In this document: positions 1 to 5,748 of the stretch, piece after piece | Numbering within the stretch: the stretch's first letter is position 1 | Layout of the letters: every line of letters begins with the position of its first letter | Assembly: GCA_025462985.1 (NCBI GenBank) | Contig: JAOAPP010000783.1 | Location: 1 to 5,748 of the forward strand | DNA length: 5,748 nt | Direction of reading: 5' to 3' | Source: Bryobacterales bacterium | GTDB lineage: Bacteria > Acidobacteriota > Terriglobia > Bryobacterales > Bryobacteraceae | Position numbers and translations under genes: made by a program | The notes under the pieces: generated by a model | The model's input: the letters and a program-made list of their open reading frames with translations, nothing else | Told to the model about the DNA's origin: nothing | The model's database searches: none

Positions 1-411
1 GTCAGGAAGATTGCCGCGGCGAAAGAGAGTATCGCCTCCTTGCTGCCAGGTGTGGCTGGGGTGAGCAGAAAGGAACAGATTGCCCTCGGTGGACAGCCCG
101 AGTTCATTGGCGGTGCCCCGGCGAAGATCGTAGACGCTCAGCTCGCTCGATTCTTCATTACCGTGAAGGGGCAGTTCCGCGCTGAAAATCTGGGACATCA
201 TCTGCAGTTCGCGTTGCCGCGCGGCCGAGATGTGTTCGGAGAAGACGGGGATGACAGACAGGTACACAGAGACAGCGAGCACGAAGAAGAAAAAATTATG
301 CAGCACCATCAGCTTGTACCGGACTTTAAGCCGGCCGAAGTGGCGGGTGAACCAGCGAGGGGGGCGTGCTAGTTCAAGACGGTTGAATAGCGAACTCTTC
401 TCGCCGGTCAA
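1..411 (-). CDS. Membrane sensor/transducer-like protein, N-terminal part (cut by left window edge)
   Basis: The minus-strand frame stays open from base 411 to base 1, giving 137 codons, and continues outside the window. Residues 1-33 are basic and probably cytoplasmic (RLKVRYKLMVLHN at 27-39). Residues 34-57 form one strongly hydrophobic helix containing a run of four Phe. A polar, probably extracytoplasmic segment follows, with a helical HISAARQRELQMMSQIF stretch at 60-76. A short tail, one helix and then an external segment is the usual beginning of histidine kinases, HAMP-containing transducers and nucleotide cyclases. No effector domain is in view, so the class cannot be assigned. I chose the TTG at 411 because an AAGGA motif lies 8 bases upstream and the only ATG before or at the helix (residue 34) would delete the basic tail. 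The gene overlaps the end of the ABC exporter gene by 38 bases in another frame, which implies co-transcription. A real gene is likely; the function is inference. Confidence 0.7.
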   Translation of the reverse strand, partial: MTGEKSSLFNRLELARPPRWFTRHFGRLKVRYKLMVLHNFFFFVLAVSVYLSVIPVFSEHISAARQRELQMMSQIFSAELPLHGNEESSELSVYDLRRGTANELGLSTEGNLFLSAHPSHTWQQGGDTLFRRGNLPD

Positions 412-2221
412 TTTCCTGATCCTTATATTGCAGTTGGTATAGCTTCCAGTAAATACCACGCTGTCCGAGCAACTCACGATGCGTGCCGGATTCCCGCAGT
501 TTAGCCTTGTGCATTACGAGAATGCGATCGGCACGCTGGATGGTGGAGAGACGGTGAGCAATGACAAGCGATGTACGCCCGGAGACCATGCGATTGAGAG
601 CTTCCCGGACTCGCAGTTCGGTTTCTGTATCGACGCTGGAAGTGGCTTCATCGAGAATTAGTATTCGCGGGTTGTGAGCAAGAGCACGGGCAAAGCCGAT
701 GAGCTGCTTCTGGCCGGTGGAGAAGCCGTTGCCGCGTTCGCGAACTGGAGTTTCGAACTTTTCGGGCAACTCGTCGACGAAGTCCAGGAGATTGACCTGT
801 TCCGCGGCGCGACGAATCTCTTCGGAGTCAATGCGTTCCGTCCCGAGACGAATATTGGAGCCGACTGTTCCGGTAAACAGGTACGGGTCCTGCAGGACGA
901 TGCCGAGATGGCGGCGCAGATCGACCATGTCGAACTGTCTGATGTCGATACCACCGATCCGAATTGTGCCGCGCTGCACGTCGTAGAAGCGGAGGAGAAG
1001 GTTCGTCAGAGTGGTTTTGCCGGCGCCCGTGTGGCCGACAACGGCTACGGTTTCGCCAGCTGCTATGCGGAAGCTGATATCCCGCAGCACCCAGTCTTCG
1101 TCGTTGTAGGCAAACCAGACATGGTCAAATTCAATGTCGACGGGACCGGACGGGAAGGACGTTGGATCCGCCGGCGAGAGCACGAGCGGTCGCGTGTCCA
1201 GCAGCTTGAAAATGCGCTCCGAAGCGGCCATGGCGCCCTGCAGGATGTTGTATTTCTCGCTCAGGTCCTGAATAGGCCGAAAGAATCGGAGCCCGTACTG
1301 GAAGAATGCGACCAGGACGCCTAGCGTGAGAGCGCCCTGGCGGATGCGAAACCCTCCGTAGTCGAGCAAGAGTGCGAGCGCGAGCATGCCAAGAAATTCC
1401 ACCACCGGATAGAACCAGCCGTAAGCGGTAATCGAGTCTTTGAAGGCCAGCATGTGATCGCGATTGATCCCTTCGAATTCGCGGCGGCTTTGCTCTTCCC
1501 GGTTGAACAGCTGGAGTACGGCGATGCCCGCAACGTGCTCTTGCAGATAGGCATTGATTCTGGCGATGGCGAGCCGAATGCGGCGATAGCTTTGAGCGGC
1601 AGTTCGGCGGAACTGGACCGTGACAAGCACGACGAGAGGCATGACTGCCAGCATCAGCACTGTCATGCCAGGGCTTAAGCGCGCCATGGCGACAATGACG
1701 AAGGCCAGCATGAGTACATCGCCGATGATGGTCACCAGCCCCGAGGTGAACAGATCGTTCAGTACATCCACATCGGTCGTGACTCTGGTCACCAGGCGTC
1801 CCACCGGATTTTTGTCGAAGAAAGTGATGTCCAGAGTTTGCAGGTAGGCCATCAGTTCGCGCCGGAGATCGAACATAGCGCGCTGTCCGGTCAACTGCGT
1901 CAGGTAGGTTTGTCCGAAGTCACAGACAAACCCGAGAAGAATGACGGCGCCATACACGATGCTCAGCTGCATCAGCCCGGTAAGCGCGTCCTTCGACAGC
2001 CAGTTATTCAGGAAAGGAATGGCTGTTGTCCTGTTGTGCGCCGGCACCAGGTATCGGTCGACGGCTAGCTTTGTCAGCAGCGGTCCGATAATCTGAAAGA
2101 GAGAGTCGATCAGCAGCAGGAACATGGAAGCCGCGATCGCCGGCCGATACGGCTTCATGTATGTGAGAAGCCGCCGCATGAGACGGGAATCGTAGGCTTT
2201 ACCGAGTACTTCTTCTTCCAA
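374..2221 (-). CDS. ABC exporter half-transporter (fused membrane and ATPase domains, MsbA/MdlB/YheH-like)
   Basis: A 615-residue ATP-driven exporter of the inner membrane; substrate unknown (lipid, peptide or drug are typical for the family). Residues 25-320 hold six hydrophobic segments, near 27-48, 82-104, 157-179, 183-203, 268-290 and 295-316. The ATPase domain follows. It has the A-loop Tyr372, Walker A GHTGAGKTT (396-404), Q-loop Gln444 in VLQDPYLF, an X-loop RERGNG (494-499), signature FSTGQKQ (500-506), Walker B ILILDE with catalytic Glu525, D-loop SSVD (528-531) and switch His556. All ATPase residues are intact. FSTGQ in place of LSGGQ is a known variant of the MdlB/YheH-type branch. 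The start is TTG at 2221: a TAA stop lies immediately before it in frame, the next Met is residue 15, and the N-terminal EEEVLGKAYDSRLMRRLL looks family-like. GGGAG lies 10 bases upstream. The neighbours are divergent truB and the overlapping sensor-like gene. No second half-transporter is adjacent, so it is either a homodimer or pairs with an unlinked partner. Confidence 0.95.
   Translation of the reverse strand: MEEEVLGKAYDSRLMRRLLTYMKPYRPAIAASMFLLLIDSLFQIIGPLLTKLAVDRYLVPAHNRTTAIPFLNNWLSKDALTGLMQLSIVYGAVILLGFVCDFGQTYLTQLTGQRAMFDLRRELMAYLQTLDITFFDKNPVGRLVTRVTTDVDVLNDLFTSGLVTIIGDVLMLAFVIVAMARLSPGMTVLMLAVMPLVVLVTVQFRRTAAQSYRRIRLAIARINAYLQEHVAGIAVLQLFNREEQSRREFEGINRDHMLAFKDSITAYGWFYPVVEFLGMLALALLLDYGGFRIRQGALTLGVLVAFFQYGLRFFRPIQDLSEKYNILQGAMAASERIFKLLDTRPLVLSPADPTSFPSGPVDIEFDHVWFAYNDEDWVLRDISFRIAAGETVAVVGHTGAGKTTLTNLLLRFYDVQRGTIRIGGIDIRQFDMVDLRRHLGIVLQDPYLFTGTVGSNIRLGTERIDSEEIRRAAEQVNLLDFVDELPEKFETPVRERGNGFSTGQKQLIGFARALAHNPRILILDEATSSVDTETELRVREALNRMVSGRTSLVIAHRLSTIQRADRILVMHKAKLRESGTHRELLGQRGIYWKLYQLQYKDQEIDRREEFAIQPS
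420..424 (-). promoter_or_regulatory. Ribosome binding site supporting the TTG start at 411
   Basis: Read on the minus strand this is AAGGA, 8 bases before the TTG at 411-409. It lies inside the coding sequence of the ABC exporter. It is the main evidence for placing the sensor-like gene's start within its upstream neighbour, since no ATG start is available before the transmembrane helix. Confidence 0.5.
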
Positions 2222-2330
2222 TTAGTTCTGGCTCCCGCGGCCCGCTTCGGTCTTAATTTGAGTAGACGCGCGGTCCCACTTCTCAGCCTACCTTAGGCGA
2301 TGTGTTGCGACGCCGCGCCTGGTGATAGTT
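2222..2330. promoter_or_regulatory. Divergent intergenic region, inferred to hold promoters for the exporter gene and truB
   Basis: These 109 bases separate two genes read in opposite directions, so promoters for both should lie here. That is inferred from gene orientation alone. I looked on both strands and found no convincing -35/-10 pair; a TTGAGT at 2258-2263 has no good -10 at normal distance. There is a small inverted repeat, GCCTA-cct-TAGGC, at 2286-2298. It could be an operator half-site pair but is short enough to be chance. Confidence 0.35.
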
Positions 2331-3212
2331 ATGAACGGTCTTGTTCTGATAGATAAACCCGGCGGCTGTACTAGTCACGATGTGGTGAACCGATGGCGAA
2401 AGCTTGCCCAAACCAAGCGGGTCGGGCATCTTGGCACTTTGGATCCGATGGCAACGGGGCTGCTTGCCCTGGTCACAGGCCAAGCCACGCGGTTGGCACA
2501 GTTTTTCGGCCGCGATGAGAAGACATATGAAGCCGAAATTACGCTCGGAGTAATTTCCAACACTTACGATGCAGAAGGTGAAGTGGAGGAGACCGGCATC
2601 CCCGTTCCGAGCGACCGAGCAGCAATCGTTTCAACTCTGGATCGGTTCCGAGGCCGATTTCTGCAGACCCCGCCAGCTGTTTCGGCGAAGAAGGTCGGGG
2701 GTGTCGCCGCTTATAAGCTGGCAAGAAAGCAGATCGCGGTAGATCTTGTGCCCATAGAAGTGGAGGTAAGCGACTTAAAAATCGCGGAGATTTCGGAGGG
2801 CCGGATACGATTGTCGATCACCTCTTCGGCGGGTACTTACATCAGGAGCATCGCTCATGATCTTGGACAAGCGCTCGGCTGTGGAGGCCTTCTGAGCAAG
2901 CTGCGGCGCACGAAGGTGGGCCCGTTCCGAGTGGAGAGCGCCCGGACACTACCGGAATTGGAGCAGCTTGCGTCCGAGGGCAGATTGCAAGATGCCGTTC
3001 TTGCGTCGGCCAAATTGCTACCTCAATTTCCGTCGGAATATGTCGGCGTCAATGTAGAAGCCCAGATCAGGCAAGGGCGCGATTTCCGAACTTCACCGTT
3101 CAGCGTGCCGCCCGGCTCGCCATTTGTTAAAGCCTTGTCATATTCGGGAGAACTAATTGCAATCGGAGAATTAAGGATTCCAAATATTTACCATCCGAGT
3201 ACCGTCCTTTGA
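2331..3212 (+). CDS. truB: tRNA pseudouridine(55) synthase TruB
   Basis: A 293-residue cytoplasmic enzyme that converts U55 in the T-loop of tRNAs to pseudouridine. The N-terminal MNGLVLIDKPGGCTSHDVV is the classic TruB opening. GHLGTLDPMATGLL at 32-45 carries the catalytic Asp38. KTYEAEITLG (about 64-73) carries the conserved active-site Tyr. PPAVSAKKVGGVAAYKLAR (about 114-132) and SAGTYIRSIAHDLG (about 165-178) are further family motifs; the last often has Cys where Ser stands here. The C-terminal 60 or so residues match the position of the PUA-like tail. Length is normal. I chose ATG at 2331 over an in-frame GTG at 2322 because TruB proteins begin at the MNG position, and a GGTGA motif five bases upstream of the ATG serves as a weak ribosome site. 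It is divergent from the exporter gene. The small secreted protein gene follows 62 bases downstream on the same strand and may be co-transcribed, although the functions are unrelated. In many bacteria truB sits beside rbfA/infB; here it does not. Confidence 0.97.
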   Translation: MNGLVLIDKPGGCTSHDVVNRWRKLAQTKRVGHLGTLDPMATGLLALVTGQATRLAQFFGRDEKTYEAEITLGVISNTYDAEGEVEETGIPVPSDRAAIVSTLDRFRGRFLQTPPAVSAKKVGGVAAYKLARKQIAVDLVPIEVEVSDLKIAEISEGRIRLSITSSAGTYIRSIAHDLGQALGCGGLLSKLRRTKVGPFRVESARTLPELEQLASEGRLQDAVLASAKLLPQFPSEYVGVNVEAQIRQGRDFRTSPFSVPPGSPFVKALSYSGELIAIGELRIPNIYHPSTVL

Positions 3213-3274
3213 GAAATGACCAGGAGAACTTTACGCCAGCTGTGCTTACATAGTAAGGTTTAACAAACTCAATC

Positions 3275-3643
3275 ATGTGGCATAATCTTTCCCGCGTTCT
3301 GGCAGCAATCCTGCCATTGCTGCTCGGGGTGGCACTTTTGCACGGGCAGAGTGCCGGGACCGACACTGCCAGTGCCGATCCAAACACTCAGTCGCCATCG
3401 AAAGCACAGTTCTTCTCAGGGACCGTAACGACGCTGGACAAGGAGCACATCACGGTCTCGCGAGTGCTAGTCGGGAAGCCTCCGGAGACGCGGACATTCG
3501 CCATTAAGCCCACGACGAAAGTTGCGAAATCGGTCAAGGCAAAAATTAAAGTCACTGTGCGGTACCAGCACGACGAGGACGATGGAGATGTGGCACTGGA
3601 GATTCAGCTCCGCTCGGCGTGGCGATTTCCCAAAGCGTCTTAA
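3275..3643 (+). CDS. Small predicted secreted protein of unknown function
   Basis: A 122-residue protein that I do not recognise as a named family. Residues 1-26 look like a Sec signal peptide: MWHNLSR, a hydrophobic core at 9-22 (LAAILPLLLGVALL), then HGQSAG with a possible cleavage near 26-28. Residues 27-45 are a Ser/Thr/Asp/Pro-rich linker. Residues 46-115 look like a run of short beta strands (FFSGTVTTL, HITVSRVLV, TRTFAIKPTTKV, KIKVTVRYQ, DVALEIQLR). This suggests a small barrel of the DUF5666-like or OB-like kind; that comparison is by pattern only. An acidic patch, HDEDDGD (99-105), could bind a cation. No cysteines are present. The start is weakly supported: TAAGG lies 16 bases upstream, too far for a standard site. 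The signal peptide and an uninterrupted frame argue for a real gene. It is convergent with glmU, with seven bases between the stop codons. Confidence 0.68.
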   Translation: MWHNLSRVLAAILPLLLGVALLHGQSAGTDTASADPNTQSPSKAQFFSGTVTTLDKEHITVSRVLVGKPPETRTFAIKPTTKVAKSVKAKIKVTVRYQHDEDDGDVALEIQLRSAWRFPKAS

Positions 3644-3650
3644 GCCGGAC

Positions 3651-5048
3651 TCAGGAGCGCTCCTGTTCTTGAATTTCTCGTCTGCGCTTAGCCCAGCCGG
3701 GCTTTACAGCCTGATGAGAGCGCCCGATCGCGAGCGCATCCGGGTCGACGTTCTTGGTGATAACCGATCCAGCGGCGATATAAGCTCCCTGGCCAATCTC
3801 AAGCGGAGCGATGAGCGTTGAGTTTGTGCCGACGAATACTTTATCGCCTATGCGAGTAGGGTGCTTATGCAGGCCGTCGTAGTTGCATGTGATCGCGCCC
3901 GCTCCCACATTCACGTCCGAGCCGATTGTGGCGTCGCCCAGATAGGCTAGATGGTTCGCCTTCGAACCTTCGCCTAGGCGAGTGTTTTTCAGTTCTACGA
4001 AATTCCCGATATGCGTGCCGGCTGCCGCTTCGGTGTTCATGCGAAGGCGCGCGAACGGACCGACAAAGGCACTGTGAATCTTTGACGCGTCGGCGCAGAC
4101 GTAGGGAAAGATCACTACATCATCGGCGACCTCGCAGTTCCGTAAGACACTGCCCGCGCCGATACGGCAGTTCCCTCCCACGCGGGTGCGTCCACGAAGT
4201 TGAACGTTGCTTTCGATGACAGTATCCTGGCCCACTTGAACGTCCACGTCAATCAGAACGCTGTCGGGATTTTCGATGGTGACGCCGGCAAGCATCAGGT
4301 CAGTCGTTTTGCGAGAGCGCAATATCCTGTCGGCGGCAGCCAGCTCAACCCGGGTGTTGATGCCGAGCAGTTCCGTTTCGTCTTCTACGAGCAAGGGCGC
4401 GACCGGATGGCCGTGGGCGGTGAGTATTGCGACCATGTCGGTCAGGTAATATTCTTTGGCCGTGTTGTTCGGAGTGAGTTCGCCAATATGGGCCCAGAAA
4501 AGTGCAGCGTCAAAGGCGTAGACGCCGGGGTTTATTTCGCGGATGGCAAGCTGATTCGGCGAAGCCGATTTCTGCTCTACGATGGCGGCCACCAATCCGC
4601 TGCTATCACGCGCGATGCGGCCGTAGCCTGTAGGATCCGAAATTTCAGTCGTCACAATCGCGCCGCCTAACTGACGGCGGCGGTGTAGTTCCAGTACCGA
4701 TTGCAGAGTTGAGGGCTTGAGCAGCGGTCCATCTCCGTTGAGGATGAGCAGTTCGCCCTTTTCAGAGGAGACGTGGGCGCGTGCGCAAAGAACCGCGTGG
4801 CCGGTTCCTTTCTGTTCCGATTGCTCGGCAAACTGAATGCCAGGGGTGGTGACGCTTTCCTTCACGCGATCTGCCTGGTGACCCACCACCGCAATGATCT
4901 GCTCAGGATCGGCTACGTGGAGTGCGGCACGGATCACGTGGTTCAAGATAGTCTCACCGCCCGCTTCGTGCAGAACCTTTGCCTTTTCGGACCTCATGCG
5001 TGTTCCGAGCCCAGCGGCGAGGATCACGACCGTTACGTTACTTTTCAT
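3651..5048 (-). CDS. glmU: Bifunctional GlmU: N-acetylglucosamine-1-phosphate uridyltransferase / glucosamine-1-phosphate acetyltransferase
   Basis: A 465-residue cytoplasmic enzyme that acetylates glucosamine-1-phosphate and joins the product to UTP, giving UDP-GlcNAc for peptidoglycan and lipopolysaccharide. The uridyltransferase domain (about 1-235) shows LAAGLGTRMRS (10-20) with KVLH (24-27), QKGTGHAV (79-86), NGDGPLL with metal-ligand Asp106, GYGRI (141-145), VEQK with Glu158, EINPGVY with Asn173, and GIN with Asn231. The acetyltransferase domain (about 255-465) is a left-handed beta helix of hexapeptide repeats. It keeps Arg336, Lys354, His366 (catalytic base by alignment to E. coli His363), Tyr369, Asn380, Asn389-Tyr390, Lys395 and Arg443. 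Both activities should be intact. The expected Ser near 408 is Thr, a mild change. Length is typical. The ATG start overlaps the stop of the YvcK-type gene in ATGA, and no ribosome site is visible, so translation probably depends on coupling. Confidence 0.98.
   Translation of the reverse strand: MKSNVTVVILAAGLGTRMRSEKAKVLHEAGGETILNHVIRAALHVADPEQIIAVVGHQADRVKESVTTPGIQFAEQSEQKGTGHAVLCARAHVSSEKGELLILNGDGPLLKPSTLQSVLELHRRRQLGGAIVTTEISDPTGYGRIARDSSGLVAAIVEQKSASPNQLAIREINPGVYAFDAALFWAHIGELTPNNTAKEYYLTDMVAILTAHGHPVAPLLVEDETELLGINTRVELAAADRILRSRKTTDLMLAGVTIENPDSVLIDVDVQVGQDTVIESNVQLRGRTRVGGNCRIGAGSVLRNCEVADDVVIFPYVCADASKIHSAFVGPFARLRMNTEAAAGTHIGNFVELKNTRLGEGSKANHLAYLGDATIGSDVNVGAGAITCNYDGLHKHPTRIGDKVFVGTNSTLIAPLEIGQGAYIAAGSVITKNVDPDALAIGRSHQAVKPGWAKRRREIQEQERS
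3652..3665. repeat. Perfect 14-bp palindrome between convergent gene ends
   Basis: CAGGAGCGCTCCTG reads the same on both strands and lies at the 3' end of glmU, 8 bases past the stop of the small secreted protein gene. As RNA it could form only a five-pair stem with a GCGC loop, and neither strand has a run of T after it. A bidirectional terminator is therefore possible from position but weak from sequence. It also encodes the last residues of GlmU (QERS), so it may be incidental. Confidence 0.4.
5045..5048 (-). promoter_or_regulatory. ATGA stop-start overlap coupling yvcK-type gene to glmU
   Basis: On the minus strand ATG (5048-5046) opens glmU and TGA (5047-5045) closes the upstream gene. 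The 20 bases before the ATG contain no Shine-Dalgarno match (the sequence just before it is GAATTAG). This arrangement usually means ribosomes finishing the first gene restart on the second. The overlap is seen directly; the coupling is inferred. Confidence 0.65.
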
Positions 5049-5748
5049 CTAATTCGTTGACGTTGCACTGCGAGCGCACTTCTTCGCGCCTGTTGAGCTC
5101 TCGATCGAGTGGCCAGTGCAATTGCCACGTCCGCCAGCGCGTCGGAGTCGTGCCGAACCTTCTTCTCGGCGTTGATCGCGAGAAGTTCGGCAGTGACCAC
5201 CTCGACTCCGAGTTCTTCAATCCGCTCGAAGTCATTTTCTACAGGCCGCACACGCGCGCGAGCGTACTTTCGCCGCATGGCAAGCGGGATAGGCGTCGAG
5301 TTGACCACCACGCAATCTGTCAGCTTGCAACCGGCGTGGGCGTGTATCACTTCCACATGGCGAGAGGCCGTAAAGTCGATGGTTTCCCCGGGCTGCCACA
5401 TCAGGTTGACAAAGTAGACCTTCAGGGCGGGGGACCGCTCTATTGCATCAGCAATCCCGGAGACGAGGAGATTCGGGATGATGCTGGTGTAGAGAGAGCC
5501 CGGCCCGAGCGTGATCAGATCCGCTTTGCCTATCGCCTCGAGCGCCTCGGGAAGGGGGAGGCAATCAGGGGGGCGCAGATGAACCGAGTCAATCGCGACC
5601 TTGCTGCGGCTGATTTTCGTTTCGCCACGGACAGCGGTACCGTCCTTCAGGATGGCTTCGAGAGTCACATTGGCTGACGTGGCGGGGTAGATCTTGCCGC
5701 GTATGGCCAGGATTTCGGAAGAAAGGCGTACCGCACGGGCAAAGTCTC
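5045..5748 (-). CDS. yvcK: YvcK/CofD-like protein (UDP-GlcNAc-binding, gluconeogenesis factor family), C-terminal part
   Basis: The minus-strand frame is open from the right edge to the TGA at 5047-5045 and shows 233 residues. The family is usually a little over 300 residues, so roughly the first quarter to third lies outside the window. In the visible part, DFARAVRLSSEILAIRGKIY (1-20) and the following PATSANVTLEAILKDG are the family's central motif. ADLITLGPGSLYTSIIPNLL (75-94) is the strong signature. NLMWQPGET (114-122) is a further conserved site, where Trp stands at a position often occupied by Thr. HDSDALADVAIAL (199-211) ends the fold, followed by a basic tail. YvcK proteins resemble the CofD transferase fold. 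In Bacillus they are known to bind UDP-GlcNAc and to be needed for normal cell shape and wall synthesis on gluconeogenic carbon sources. The true start is off the window; the internal GTG at 5668 is not a start, since conserved sequence continues upstream. It is coupled to glmU. Confidence 0.92.
   Translation of the reverse strand, partial: DFARAVRLSSEILAIRGKIYPATSANVTLEAILKDGTAVRGETKISRSKVAIDSVHLRPPDCLPLPEALEAIGKADLITLGPGSLYTSIIPNLLVSGIADAIERSPALKVYFVNLMWQPGETIDFTASRHVEVIHAHAGCKLTDCVVVNSTPIPLAMRRKYARARVRPVENDFERIEELGVEVVTAELLAINAEKKVRHDSDALADVAIALATRSRAQQARRSALAVQRQRIR

Noticed and set aside
102..107. Look for a novel mobile, defence or RNA-based system in the window
   Set aside because: No direct repeat array, terminal inverted repeats, reverse transcriptase, nuclease, toxin-antitoxin pair or structured non-coding stretch was found; nearly the whole window is taken up by ordinary genes with short gaps.
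40..372. A 110-codon open frame on the plus strand at the left edge
   Set aside because: The minus strand here encodes a protein with a coherent basic tail and transmembrane helix and a good ribosome site, while the plus-strand product looks featureless.
674..1324. A 216-codon open frame on the plus strand within the exporter gene
   Set aside because: It lies antisense to the ATPase domain of the exporter, whose every motif is intact. Its product has no recognisable domain and the frame is a by-product of GC-rich coding sequence.
2322..2330. GTG at 2322 as the start of truB
   Set aside because: TruB proteins begin at the MNG position reached by the ATG at 2331; the GTG has no ribosome site and adds only three residues.
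3213..3274. Possible promoter (TACATA at 3247-3252 with TTTACG at 3230-3235) before the small secreted gene
   Set aside because: The spacing between the two hexamers is only 11 bases, too short for a standard sigma-70 promoter, and no better pair was found.
4200..4670. A 156-codon open frame on the plus strand within glmU
   Set aside because: Antisense to the well-conserved GlmU domains; no ribosome site or domain supports it.
5666..5668. GTG as the start of a complete YvcK-type gene
   Set aside because: Recognisable family sequence (AVRLSSEILAIRGKIYPAT) continues in frame upstream to the window edge, so the gene is cut by the edge and does not start here.
4979..5677. A 232-codon open frame on the plus strand covering the YvcK-type gene
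   Set aside because: It is antisense to clearly conserved YvcK motifs such as LGPGSLYTS, and its own product shows no family features.

Overview
The window is a compact, moderately GC-rich bacterial chromosomal segment of ordinary housekeeping character. I see no IS elements, tRNA or rRNA genes, CRISPR repeats or phage genes. The TruB, GlmU, YvcK-type and ABC exporter sequences, together with a GlmU gene directly behind a YvcK-type gene, have the flavour of Acidobacteriota (Terriglobia-like). That placement rests on remembered sequence character, not on a search, and is only moderately confident. At least two genes (the ABC exporter and the truncated sensor) appear to start with TTG.

Layout from left to right. 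(1) Bases 1-411, minus strand: the N-terminal 137 codons of a membrane protein that runs off the left edge. It has a basic cytoplasmic tail, one transmembrane helix and the beginning of an extracytoplasmic region, which suggests a sensor or transducer. Its inferred TTG start lies inside the 3' end of the next gene. (2) 374-2221, minus: a complete 615-residue ABC exporter half-transporter (membrane domain fused to ATPase) with all catalytic motifs. (3) 2222-2330: a short divergent intergenic region. (4) 2331-3212, plus: truB, tRNA pseudouridine-55 synthase. (5) 3275-3643, plus: a small predicted secreted protein of unknown function. (6) 3651-5048, minus: glmU, convergent with the small gene and only 7 bases from it. 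(7) 5045-5748, minus: the C-terminal 233 residues of a YvcK/CofD-like protein, cut by the right edge. It overlaps glmU by four bases (ATGA).

Two functional links stand out. The YvcK-type gene and glmU are very probably one transcript with coupled translation. GlmU makes UDP-GlcNAc, and YvcK proteins in Bacillus are known to bind UDP-GlcNAc, so the pair joins a precursor-making enzyme to a likely sensor of that precursor in cell-wall synthesis. The ABC exporter and the downstream sensor-like gene also overlap and probably share a transcript, though the sensor's effector domain is outside the window. No previously undescribed system is evident; the best leads are the yvcK-glmU coupling, the overlapping sensor gene and the small secreted protein.
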